The notes under the pieces were generated by a model that was given only the letters and a program-made list of their open reading frames with translations, was not told the origin of the DNA and did not search any database. Made by a program: the position numbers and the translations under genes. A DNA stretch of 64,000 nt. It comes from Streptomyces klenkii. GTDB lineage: Bacteria; Actinomycetota; Actinomycetes; Streptomycetales; Streptomycetaceae. The stretch covers positions 1-64,000 of the forward strand of contig NZ_RBAM01000017.1 in NCBI RefSeq assembly GCF_003626645.1, given 5' to 3'. Numbering within the stretch: position 1 is the first letter of the stretch; each line of letters opens with the position of its first letter. Of this stretch, positions 35,370 through 42,592 are shown piece by piece.

Positions 35370-35636
35370 GTGAGCTCTAAGAACAAGAACGCCGTGCGAG
35401 CCGGTGCCATCTCGGCCGGCACGCTGCTGATGCTGCTGATGTCGTCCCCCGCGTTCGCGCTCACCCGCGACGACGGTGACGACCCGGGTCCGGGCCTGAG
35501 CGTGATCAACACGCTCGGCCTCTACGTCGCCGCGCCGATCGTCCTCTTCCTGGTGATCGCCGGCCTCACGATGGTCGCCGCCAGGCACTCGGACAACCCG
35601 CACACCGTCGACACCCACCACCCGCGCACGCGCTAG
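35370..35636 (+). CDS. Small membrane protein
   Basis: An 88-residue protein with two hydrophobic segments: residues 11-30 (GAISAGTLLMLLMSSPAFAL), which could be a cleaved signal ending at AFA, and 46-68 (TLGLYVAAPIVLFLVIAGLTMV). A short acidic Gly/Pro loop (TRDDGDDPGPG) sits between them and a His-rich tail (HSDNPHTVDTHHPRTR) is cytoplasmic. No function is recognised. The GTG start gives a conserved-looking N-terminus, and a strong terminator follows. Confidence 0.75.
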   Translation: MSSKNKNAVRAGAISAGTLLMLLMSSPAFALTRDDGDDPGPGLSVINTLGLYVAAPIVLFLVIAGLTMVAARHSDNPHTVDTHHPRTR

Positions 35637-35654
35637 CCGCTCCGTTTCCGCTTC

Positions 35655-35697
35655 AGCCCGGTGCCCCGGTCCTTCAAGGACCGGGGCACCGGGCTTT
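35655..35697 (+). terminator. Strong rho-independent terminator
   Basis: An 18-bp perfect stem (35655-35672 with 35678-35695) around the loop TTCAA is followed by TTTT. It lies 18 bp after the small membrane-protein gene and insulates it from the desaturase gene. Confidence 0.92.
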
Positions 35698-35788
35698 TGC
35701 GCGTCCTTTTGCGGTGTGTCCCGGTGTGTGTCCCGCGGTGTGTTCCCGCCCTCATTCCGGAGCCAAGGATTTCGCTTTACGGCCGGCT

Positions 35789-35820
35789 TAACCTACGGTG
35801 TCGTAACCTACGGAGCCGTA
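35789..35820. promoter_or_regulatory. Tandem dyads upstream of the desaturase gene
   Basis: TACGGTGTCGTA (35794-35805) and TACGGAGCCGTA (35809-35820) are two TACG-N4-CGTA dyads 15 bp apart, embedded in direct repeats of TAACCTACGG at 35789 and 35804. They end 26 bp before the desaturase GTG, a good place for a lipid-responsive repressor to block transcription. Confidence 0.55.
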
Positions 35821-35846
35821 AGTACGATCATCCCCTGGAGCTGTCC

Positions 35847-36821
35847 GTGACCATCGCCCCCCTCCGCCACCATGCCCGGGCCGTGTGGAGCGACAGCCGC
35901 CTGCTGTACGCGCTCGAAGAGGTCGTCGAGGCCGAGCTCAACCGGCACCTCAAGATCGCCAAGGAATGGATGCCGCACGAGTACGTGCCCTGGAGCGACG
36001 GCCGCGACTTCGACGGCGTCATGGGCGGGGAGGCCTGGGCCCCCGAGCAGTCCAAGGTCACCGACATCGGCCGCACCGCGCTCGTCGTCAACCTGCTGAC
36101 CGAGGACAACCTCCCCAGCTACCACCACGAGATCGCCCAGCTCTTCGGGCGCGACGGCGCGTGGGGCACGTGGGTGCACCGCTGGACCGCGGAGGAGGGC
36201 CGGCACGGCATCGTCATGCGGGACTACCTGCTGACCTCGCGGGCCGTCGACCCCGTCGCCCTGGAGCGGTTCCGGATGTCCCACATGAGCGAGGGCTTCG
36301 AATCCGACAACCGGCACAGCATGCTGCACTCGGTCGCGTACGTGGCCTTCCAGGAGCTCGCCACGCGGATCTCGCACCGCAACACGGGGCGGCACTCCGG
36401 TGACCCCGTCTGCGAGCGGATGCTCGCCCGCATCGCCACGGACGAGAACCTCCACATGGTCTTCTACCGCAACCTGCTCGGAAAGGCGTTCGAGCTGGCG
36501 CCGGACCAGACGATGGCGGCCGTCCGCGACGTCGTCGTCAACTTCCGCATGCCGGGCCACGGCATCCCCGGCTTCGAGCGGGCGGCCGCCCAGATGGCGA
36601 TCGGCGGGATCTACAACCTCCGCATCCACCACGACGACGTCCTCCAGCCGGTCCTCCGCTTCCTGAAGGTCCTGGAGATCACCGGCCTGGGCCCGGAGGG
36701 CCTCCGCGCCCAGGACGAACTGGGCGCGTTCATGACCGATCTGGACACCCAGGCAACGAAGTTCGACGAACGCCGGGCAGCGCTGCTGGCGCGGCGCGCC
36801 GCGAGGTCGGAGAAGGCGTAA
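35847..36821 (+). CDS. Acyl-ACP desaturase, ferritin-like diiron enzyme
   Basis: A 324-residue soluble diiron protein of the stearoyl-ACP desaturase family (DesA1/DesA2 in mycobacteria). The iron ligands appear in EEVVEAELNRHL, in RWTAEEGRHGIVMRDYL (E-x2-H) and in ATDENLHMVFY (E-x2-H). It introduces a double bond into ACP-bound fatty acids. The GTG at 35847 follows CCTGGAG; upstream codons run through a terminator and are not coding. It stands alone, with a candidate operator before it and a hairpin at its stop codon. Confidence 0.9.
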   Translation: MTIAPLRHHARAVWSDSRLLYALEEVVEAELNRHLKIAKEWMPHEYVPWSDGRDFDGVMGGEAWAPEQSKVTDIGRTALVVNLLTEDNLPSYHHEIAQLFGRDGAWGTWVHRWTAEEGRHGIVMRDYLLTSRAVDPVALERFRMSHMSEGFESDNRHSMLHSVAYVAFQELATRISHRNTGRHSGDPVCERMLARIATDENLHMVFYRNLLGKAFELAPDQTMAAVRDVVVNFRMPGHGIPGFERAAAQMAIGGIYNLRIHHDDVLQPVLRFLKVLEITGLGPEGLRAQDELGAFMTDLDTQATKFDERRAALLARRAARSEKA

Positions 36822-36831
36822 GCCTTCTCCG
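36808..36831 (+). terminator. Hairpin at the desaturase stop codon
   Basis: CGGAGAAGGC, loop GTAA, GCCTTCTCCG forms a 10-bp perfect stem whose loop contains the TAA stop of the desaturase gene. Confidence 0.75.
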
Positions 36832-36837
36832 CATCCG

Positions 36838-37110
36838 GGGTCAAGGGCGCCCGCATGCACCCTTGAACCCGCCGCCACGGTGCGTAACCACCGCGGTGGC
36901 GACCGGCGGTGCCGTACGTCCTCCGGACGGGGCCTGGACCGGGTCAAGGGTGCCCGCACGCACCCTTGAACCCGCCGCCGCGGCGCGCAACCACCGCGGC
37001 GGCGACCGGCGGTGCCGTGCGGGCTCAGGCCGGTCCGGCACCGCCGAATACCGCCGCTGTGGCGGATCGCCGCCGCGGCGGGGTGAAGGGTGCGTGCCCC
37101 GCACCCTTCG
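36838..37110. repeat. Array of hairpins and 49-nt elements between convergent genes
   Basis: The gap between the desaturase and pepN genes contains no gene. It holds three copies of a 49-nt element (36869-36917 and 36972-37020 on plus, 37033-37081 on minus). Each is bordered by a small hairpin of the type TCAAGGGTG...CACCCTTGA (36841-36866, 36944-36969, and 37085-37109 as GAAGGGTGC/GCACCCTTC). The first two copies with their hairpins form a 103-bp tandem duplication. The second and third copies face each other, making an inverted repeat GGCGGTGCCG / CGGCACCGCC. Confidence 0.85.
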
Positions 37111-37121
37111 CGCAGCGAGCG

Positions 37122-39695
37122 TCAGCTCGCCGCGGCCGCGTCCGCGGCCTGCGCCCGCAGCGCTCGTTCCACGCCCGAGCGGGACTCCATCACCAGACGC
37201 CGCAGCGCCGCGTTCGGGGATGCTGACGCCAGCCACGCGTCCGTCGCGTCCAGGGTCTCCTGGGAGACGAGGAGCGCGGGGTACAGCCCGACCGCGATCT
37301 GCTGCGCGATCTCGTGGCTGCGGGTCTCCCACACCGGCTTGACCGCCGCGAAGTACTTCTCCACGTACGGCGCGAGCAGCTCCCGCTGGTCGGACTGGAC
37401 GAAGCCGCCGATGACGGCTTCCTGCACCGCGTTGGGCAGGGCGGCCGACTCCACGACCGACTTCCACGCGGCGTCCTTCGCCTCGGCGGTGGGCCGGGAG
37501 GCCCGCGCCGCCGCCGCGTACCGCTCGCCCGCGGACGTCCGGTCGCGGTCGAGCTCGGCCGCGACGGCCGTCTCGTCCGCACGGCCGGTCGCCGCGAGGC
37601 GCCCGAGGAGGGCCCAGCGCAGCTCGGTGTCGACGGCGAGCCCGTCGATCTTCTCGGTGCCGTCGAGGAGCCCCTGGAGCAGGTCGAGCTGCTGCTCGGT
37701 CCGCGCGGTGGCCGCGAACGCGCGCGCCCACGCGAGCTGGTGGTCGCTGCCGGGCGCGGCGGACCGCAGGTGGTCGAGAGCCGCCTCGGTCCAGCGGGCG
37801 AGGCCCGTCGCGCGCCACTCGGGGGCGGCGTACAGGTCCATGGCGAGCTTCACCTGCCGCTGGAGCGACTGGACGACGCCGATGTCCGACTCCTTGGCGA
37901 TGCCGGAGAGGACGAGCGCGAGGTAGTCGCGCGCGGCGAGCTCGCCGTCGCGGGTCATGTCCCACGCGGAGGCCCAGCACAGGGCCCGCGGCAGGGACTC
38001 GGCGAAGTCGCCGAGGTGGGCGGTGACGGTCGCCAGCGACTGCTCGTCGAGGCGGACCTTGGCGTACGACAGGTCGTCGTCGTTGAGCAGGACGACGGCC
38101 GGCCGGGCCTTGCCGGTGAGCGCGTCGACGGAGGTCAGCTCGCCGTCGACGTCGAGCTCGATCCGCTCGGTGCGGACGAGCTTGCCGCCCTCCAGCTCGT
38201 ACAGGCCGATCGCGATCCGGTGCGGCCGCAGCGTCGGCTCGCCCTGGGCGCCGGCGGGCAGCGCGGGCGCCTCCTGGCGGACGGCGAAGGAGGTGATGAC
38301 GCCGGACGCGTCGGTCTCGATCTCCGGGCGCAGGATGTTGATGCCGGCGGTCTCCAGCCACAGCTTCGACCACGTGGTCAGGTCGCGGCCGGAGGTCTTC
38401 TCCAGCGCGCCGAGCAGGTCCGTCAGGCGCGTGTTCTTGTAGGCGTGCTCCTTGAAGTACGCCTGGACGCCGCGGAAGAACGCGTCCTCACCCACGTAGG
38501 CGACGAGCTGCTTCAGCACGGACGCGCCCTTGGCGTAGGTGATCCCGTCGAAGTTGACGAGGACGTCGTCCAGGTCGCGGATCTCGGCCATGATCGGGTG
38601 GGTGGAGGGCAGCTGGTCCTGCCGGTAGGCCCAGGTCTTCATGGAGTTCGCGAACGTGGTCCACGCGTGGGGCCAGCGCGAGCCCGGGGCGGAGGCCTGG
38701 CAGGCGATCGAGGTGAAGGTGGCGAACGACTCGTTCAGCCACAGGTCGTTCCACCACTCCATGGTGACGAGGTCGCCGAACCACATGTGGGCCAGCTCGT
38801 GCAGGATCGTCTCGGCCCGCGTCTCGTACGCGGCGTCCGTGACCTTCGAGCGGAAGACGTACTGGTCGCGGATGGTGACGGCGCCGGCGTTCTCCATCGC
38901 GCCCGCGTTGAACTCCGGCACGAACAGCTGGTCGTACTTCGGGAACGGGTAGGCGTAGTCGAACTTCTCCTCGAACCAGTCGAAGCCCTGCCGCGTCACC
39001 TCGAAGATGTCGTCCGCGTCCAGGAACTCGGCCAGCGAGGGGCGGCAGTAGATGCCCAGCGGAATGCTGCGGCCGTCCTTCTCGTACGTGCTGTGCACGC
39101 TGTGGTACGGGCCGGCGATCAGGGCCGTGATGTAGGTGGAGATCCGCTGCGTCGGGGCGAAGCGCCAGACGTGGTCGGCGGGCCGCTCGGGGGTCGGCGA
39201 GTTGGAGATGACCGTCCAGCCCTCGGGCGCCTTCACGGTGAAGGTGAAGACGGCCTTCAGGTCGGGCTGCTCGAAGGAGGCGAAGACGCGCCGCGCGTCC
39301 GGCACCTCGAACTGGGTGTACAGGTAAGCCTGCTGGTCGACCGGGTCGACGAAGCGGTGCAGGCCCTCGCCGGTGTTGGTGTACGCGCAGTCCGCGACGA
39401 CCTTCAGCTCGTTGCGCCCGGCCACCAGGCCCGGCAGCGCGATCCGGCTGTCGGCGAACACCTCGGCCGGGTCGAGGGCGGTCCCGTTCAGCACGACCTC
39501 GTGCACCGCGGGCGCCACCAGGTCGATGAACGTCTCCGCGCCCGCCTCGGCCGCGTCGAAGCGCACCAGGGTCTCGGAGCGGTAGGTGCCCCCCTCCTGC
39601 GCGCCGGACAGATCGAGGTCGACCTCGTACGAGTCGACGGTCAGCAGCGCCGCCCGCCGCTGTGCCTCTTCGCGGGTCAGATTCGTTCCAGGCAC
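37122..39695 (-). CDS. pepN: Aminopeptidase N (M1 family), first copy
   Basis: An 857-residue zinc aminopeptidase of the length usual for actinobacterial PepN. The substrate motif GAMEN is at residues 265-269. The zinc site is HELAHMWFGD (His299, Glu300, His303), followed by the third ligand in NDLWLNESFA. A C-terminal ERAP1-like helical domain fills the second half. It removes N-terminal residues from peptides in the cytoplasm. The GTG at 39695 has AAGGAG 8 bp upstream. A second M1 gene lies 10 kb away at 49559. Confidence 0.95.
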   Translation of the reverse strand: MPGTNLTREEAQRRAALLTVDSYEVDLDLSGAQEGGTYRSETLVRFDAAEAGAETFIDLVAPAVHEVVLNGTALDPAEVFADSRIALPGLVAGRNELKVVADCAYTNTGEGLHRFVDPVDQQAYLYTQFEVPDARRVFASFEQPDLKAVFTFTVKAPEGWTVISNSPTPERPADHVWRFAPTQRISTYITALIAGPYHSVHSTYEKDGRSIPLGIYCRPSLAEFLDADDIFEVTRQGFDWFEEKFDYAYPFPKYDQLFVPEFNAGAMENAGAVTIRDQYVFRSKVTDAAYETRAETILHELAHMWFGDLVTMEWWNDLWLNESFATFTSIACQASAPGSRWPHAWTTFANSMKTWAYRQDQLPSTHPIMAEIRDLDDVLVNFDGITYAKGASVLKQLVAYVGEDAFFRGVQAYFKEHAYKNTRLTDLLGALEKTSGRDLTTWSKLWLETAGINILRPEIETDASGVITSFAVRQEAPALPAGAQGEPTLRPHRIAIGLYELEGGKLVRTERIELDVDGELTSVDALTGKARPAVVLLNDDDLSYAKVRLDEQSLATVTAHLGDFAESLPRALCWASAWDMTRDGELAARDYLALVLSGIAKESDIGVVQSLQRQVKLAMDLYAAPEWRATGLARWTEAALDHLRSAAPGSDHQLAWARAFAATARTEQQLDLLQGLLDGTEKIDGLAVDTELRWALLGRLAATGRADETAVAAELDRDRTSAGERYAAAARASRPTAEAKDAAWKSVVESAALPNAVQEAVIGGFVQSDQRELLAPYVEKYFAAVKPVWETRSHEIAQQIAVGLYPALLVSQETLDATDAWLASASPNAALRRLVMESRSGVERALRAQAADAAAAS

Positions 39696-39868
39696 CTGGG
39701 CATCTCCTTAACTTCGCGACTTTCCGGCCATCCTTCCACGACGAGCGCCTCGGGCGCCGTGGAGTTGATGCGGAGTGCGGTCGTCCGGCCACAGGGGAGC
39801 CGGGTGGGAGGCGGTTCCTCGGGGCGCGATGTCCTGGAAACGTCATTGCCGAGCGCCGGACAGCACAG

Positions 39869-39900
39869 GGGCCGGGCACCCCGGAGGGGGTGCCCGGCCC
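39869..39900 (-). terminator. Terminator of asd
   Basis: GGGCCGGGCACCCC and GGGGTGCCCGGCCC make a 14-bp perfect stem around a 4-base loop, 19 bp beyond the stop codon of asd. Confidence 0.85.
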
Positions 39901-39919
39901 GTTGTCCCGCGTACCGGCG

Positions 39920-40948
39920 TCAGCCGTTCCGCTCGGCGGCGACCAGCTCCGCGATCTGCACGGCGTTCAGCGCCGCGCCCTTGCGGAGGTTGTCGTTGGA
40001 GAGGAACAGCGCGAGGCCGTTCTCGGCGGTCTCGTCGACGCGGATGCGGCCCACGTAGGAGGCGTCCTTGCCGGCGGCCTGGAGCGGGGTGGGGATCTCC
40101 GAGAGCTCGACGCCGGGGGCGTCCCCCAGCAGCTCGTACGCGCGCTCGACGCTGACCGGGCGCTCGAAGCGGGCGTTGACCTGGAGGGAGTGGCCGGAGA
40201 AGACGGGGACGCGGACGCAGGTGCCGGAGACCTTGAGGCCCGGGATCTCCAGGATCTTCCGGGACTCGTTGCGGAGCTTCTGCTCCTCGTCGGTCTCGAA
40301 GCGGCCGTCGTCGACGATCGAGCCGGCCAGCGGGAGCACGTTGAAGGCGATGGGGCGCTTGTAGACGCCGGGCTCGGGGAACTCGACGGCCTCGCCGTCG
40401 AACGCGAGCTGGTCGGCCTCCTCCGCAAGCTGGCACACCTGCGTGTGCAGCTCGGCGACGCCGGCCACGCCCGAGCCGGAGACGGCCTGGTAGGTGGTGG
40501 CGATGAGGCCCGTCAGGCCGGCCTCCTCGTGCAGCGGGCGCAGCACGGGCATGGCGGCCATGGTGGTGCAGTTCGGGTTGGCGATGATGCCCTTGGGGCG
40601 GTCCTTGACCGCGTGCGGGTTGACCTCGGAGACGACCAGCGGGACCTCGGGGTCCATGCGCCAGGCGGAGGAGTTGTCGATCACGACGGCGCCCTGGCCG
40701 GCGACCTTCTCGGCCAGCGCCCGCGAGGTGGCGCCGCCGGCGGAGAAGAGCACGATGTCCAGGCCGGTGTAGTCGGCGGTCGAAGCGTCCTCGACGGTGA
40801 CCTCCGTGCCCTTCCAGGGGAGGGTGGACCCGGCGGAGCGCGCCGAGGCGAACAGCCGCAGCTCGCTGACCGGGAAGTCCCGGTCGGCGAGGATCTTGCG
40901 CATGACTCCGCCGACCTGCCCGGTGGCTCCGACGATTCCGATCCTCAT
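39920..40948 (-). CDS. asd: Aspartate-semialdehyde dehydrogenase
   Basis: A 342-residue NADP-dependent enzyme. The dinucleotide site is GIVGATGQVGGVM. The catalytic cysteine is in ANPNCTTMAAM, the later AVSGSGVAG matches the substrate region, and the base is in FSGHSLQVNARF. It reduces aspartyl phosphate to aspartate semialdehyde in Lys, Thr, Met and cell-wall precursor synthesis. It stands alone here; aspartokinase, often adjacent, is not in the window. The ATG is preceded by AGGGAG. Confidence 0.95.
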   Translation of the reverse strand: MRIGIVGATGQVGGVMRKILADRDFPVSELRLFASARSAGSTLPWKGTEVTVEDASTADYTGLDIVLFSAGGATSRALAEKVAGQGAVVIDNSSAWRMDPEVPLVVSEVNPHAVKDRPKGIIANPNCTTMAAMPVLRPLHEEAGLTGLIATTYQAVSGSGVAGVAELHTQVCQLAEEADQLAFDGEAVEFPEPGVYKRPIAFNVLPLAGSIVDDGRFETDEEQKLRNESRKILEIPGLKVSGTCVRVPVFSGHSLQVNARFERPVSVERAYELLGDAPGVELSEIPTPLQAAGKDASYVGRIRVDETAENGLALFLSNDNLRKGAALNAVQIAELVAAERNG

Positions 40949-41095
40949 GAGGGCTCCCTACTCATGTACATCACATGCAACCTGCTGCCAGGGACGTCCC
41001 GCCTGGCACGCCGGTTCCATCATGTGGTCACACCCGCCCCAAAAGTCCAATCCTTTGACCGGTGTGCGAGAAGGGCCCGGCGGCGCCGGAAATCT

Positions 41096-41395
41096 TCAGC
41101 CGAGGCGCAGGTCCGCCCGGACATCCTCCGGGCGGCCGGCGGCGCCGGGCTCCGCGGTGCCGCCGACCCTGACCTGGGCCGACGCCGCTCCGGCGGCCTC
41201 CCGGCAGGCGAGGGTGTACGTCCCCGCCGCCGGGGCGGTGAGCGCGAAGCGGCCTTCGCCGTCGGTGACGGCGGCGATGTCGGGCAGGGGCACCGGCCCG
41301 TCGGTGAAGGCCACGCGGGCCCCGGCGACGGGAGCGCCCGCGGCGTCGCGGACCGTGCCGCGGATCACGCCGGCGGGCGCCGGGGAGGGGCTCAT
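41096..41395 (-). CDS. Small carboxypeptidase-regulatory-like beta-sandwich protein
   Basis: A 99-residue protein that is almost entirely one CarboxypepD_reg/Cna-B-like domain: IRGTVRDAAGAPVAGARVAF, then DGEGRFALTAPAAGTYTL. Such domains bind or stabilise partner domains. It has no signal peptide. It starts 24 bp after the V8-like peptidase gene, so the two are probably co-transcribed and the protein may be an accessory to that peptidase. Confidence 0.75.
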   Translation of the reverse strand: MSPSPAPAGVIRGTVRDAAGAPVAGARVAFTDGPVPLPDIAAVTDGEGRFALTAPAAGTYTLACREAAGAASAQVRVGGTAEPGAAGRPEDVRADLRLG

Positions 41396-41419
41396 GAGCG
41401 CTCGGTCATCGGGGGCGGG

Positions 41420-42337
41420 TCACGCCTTCCAGGCCACGAAGTTGTTGTAGACCGGCGTGGTGATCCGGGTCCCGGAGTTCACCCGGGCCCCGCCGTACGC
41501 GTGGACGGCGACCCCGAACCGGTCGTTGCCGGTGATCCGGTAGACGGAGCTGCCGCTCTGCCCGCCGAAGGTGTCGATGTCGTAGTAGACCTTGCGCGGG
41601 CCCACCGAGTCGATGCGGCGCGCGTCGTACCACTGCGTGGCGTACGGCTTGTCGCCCGGATAGCCCGCGATGTTGCCGGTGACCTGGAGCAGGTCCGCGT
41701 CGGACCAGACGCCGAAGCCGAACCAGCCGGTCTGCAGGCCCAGGTCCGTGGGCAGGATGATCGCGCCGTAGTCGTAGTTCTCGTCGCCGCTGCCGGTCCA
41801 GCCGGTCACCGACCGGAAGTTCGTGCTGACGACCGGCCCGTAGCAGACGGTGTTGCCGTTGCGGCCCGGCCAGACCTTGATGCTGCGGACCCAGCCGTCG
41901 CGCCCGGGCACGCCGCTGTTCTTGATGAAGACGACGTGCCCGGCGGTGGCGATGGTGTGCGGGCCGATGAACCAGCCGGTGCCCAGCCAGGCGCTGCCGT
42001 CGGCGGCGGTGATCTCCAGGAAGCAGTGCACGCGCCAGGGGTAGACGCAGGTGTTGGTGATCTGGACCCGGTCGTCCGGGCCGTGGACGGTCTCCGGGTC
42101 GGCCGGCGGTCCGAAGGAGGCCTCGCCGATGTCGGGCAGGGGGCCGCCGAAGGCGTCTCCTCCCTCGGGCGCCTCGGGCAGCCGGTAGCCCTCGACGGGC
42201 TCGGTGCCGGTGGAGCTGCCCGTGGCGGGCGCGTCGCCCTCACCCGTGCCGGGCTGCTGGAACACGGGCTGTCCGTCGGCGGGCAGCAGGCCCGCCGGGG
42301 ATTCGCTGGAGACGGGGGTGTGGGGGTCCTGTGGCAT
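41420..42337 (-). CDS. Glutamyl-endopeptidase (V8)-like serine peptidase
   Basis: A 305-residue chymotrypsin-fold peptidase. A Pro/Gly/Ser-rich leader of about 90 residues precedes the catalytic domain. The triad is complete: His in TIATAGHVVFI, Asp in ENYDYGAIILP and Ser in FGGQSGSSVYRI. The GGQSGS context is that of the S1B glutamyl endopeptidases. These are normally secreted, yet no signal peptide is visible from the ATG at 42337 or from any in-frame start up to 42466. Its location is therefore open. Confidence 0.82.
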   Translation of the reverse strand: MPQDPHTPVSSESPAGLLPADGQPVFQQPGTGEGDAPATGSSTGTEPVEGYRLPEAPEGGDAFGGPLPDIGEASFGPPADPETVHGPDDRVQITNTCVYPWRVHCFLEITAADGSAWLGTGWFIGPHTIATAGHVVFIKNSGVPGRDGWVRSIKVWPGRNGNTVCYGPVVSTNFRSVTGWTGSGDENYDYGAIILPTDLGLQTGWFGFGVWSDADLLQVTGNIAGYPGDKPYATQWYDARRIDSVGPRKVYYDIDTFGGQSGSSVYRITGNDRFGVAVHAYGGARVNSGTRITTPVYNNFVAWKA

Positions 42338-42479
42338 GGCGGAACCGTCCCTTCGACAGCAAGGTCCGCAGACCGCATCGAATAGGGCATAAGCGCACCC
42401 TGTGCTCGAATCTCCTCCGGGAACCCGGGTCGCGATAGGGGCGCGGAGGGGCGCGGGAAAAGGCACTCGAAGCGCGCGA

Positions 42480-42510
42480 GGGGCGGGCGCCCATACCGTG
42501 CGCCCGCCCC
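42480..42510 (-). terminator. Terminator of the subtilisin-like protease gene
   Basis: GGGGCGGGCGC, loop CCATACCGT, GCGCCCGCCCC forms an 11-bp perfect stem. It lies about 80 bp beyond the stop codon of the S8 gene and upstream of the V8-like gene. A second imperfect hairpin (GATCAGTCC...GGACTCGATC) is at 42536-42571. Confidence 0.8.
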
Positions 42511-42592
42511 TCCATGATCAGTCTGATGGGCCTTCGATCAGTCCTGACCGGCCTTGACCGGACTCGATCGGCTGCCCGTGTGGTGCGTCCGG

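Noticed and set aside
40962..40980. CATGT...ACATG dyad upstream of asd as an operator
   Set aside because: Five-base arms in a 147-bp gap are expected by chance, and no second copy or known regulator match was found.
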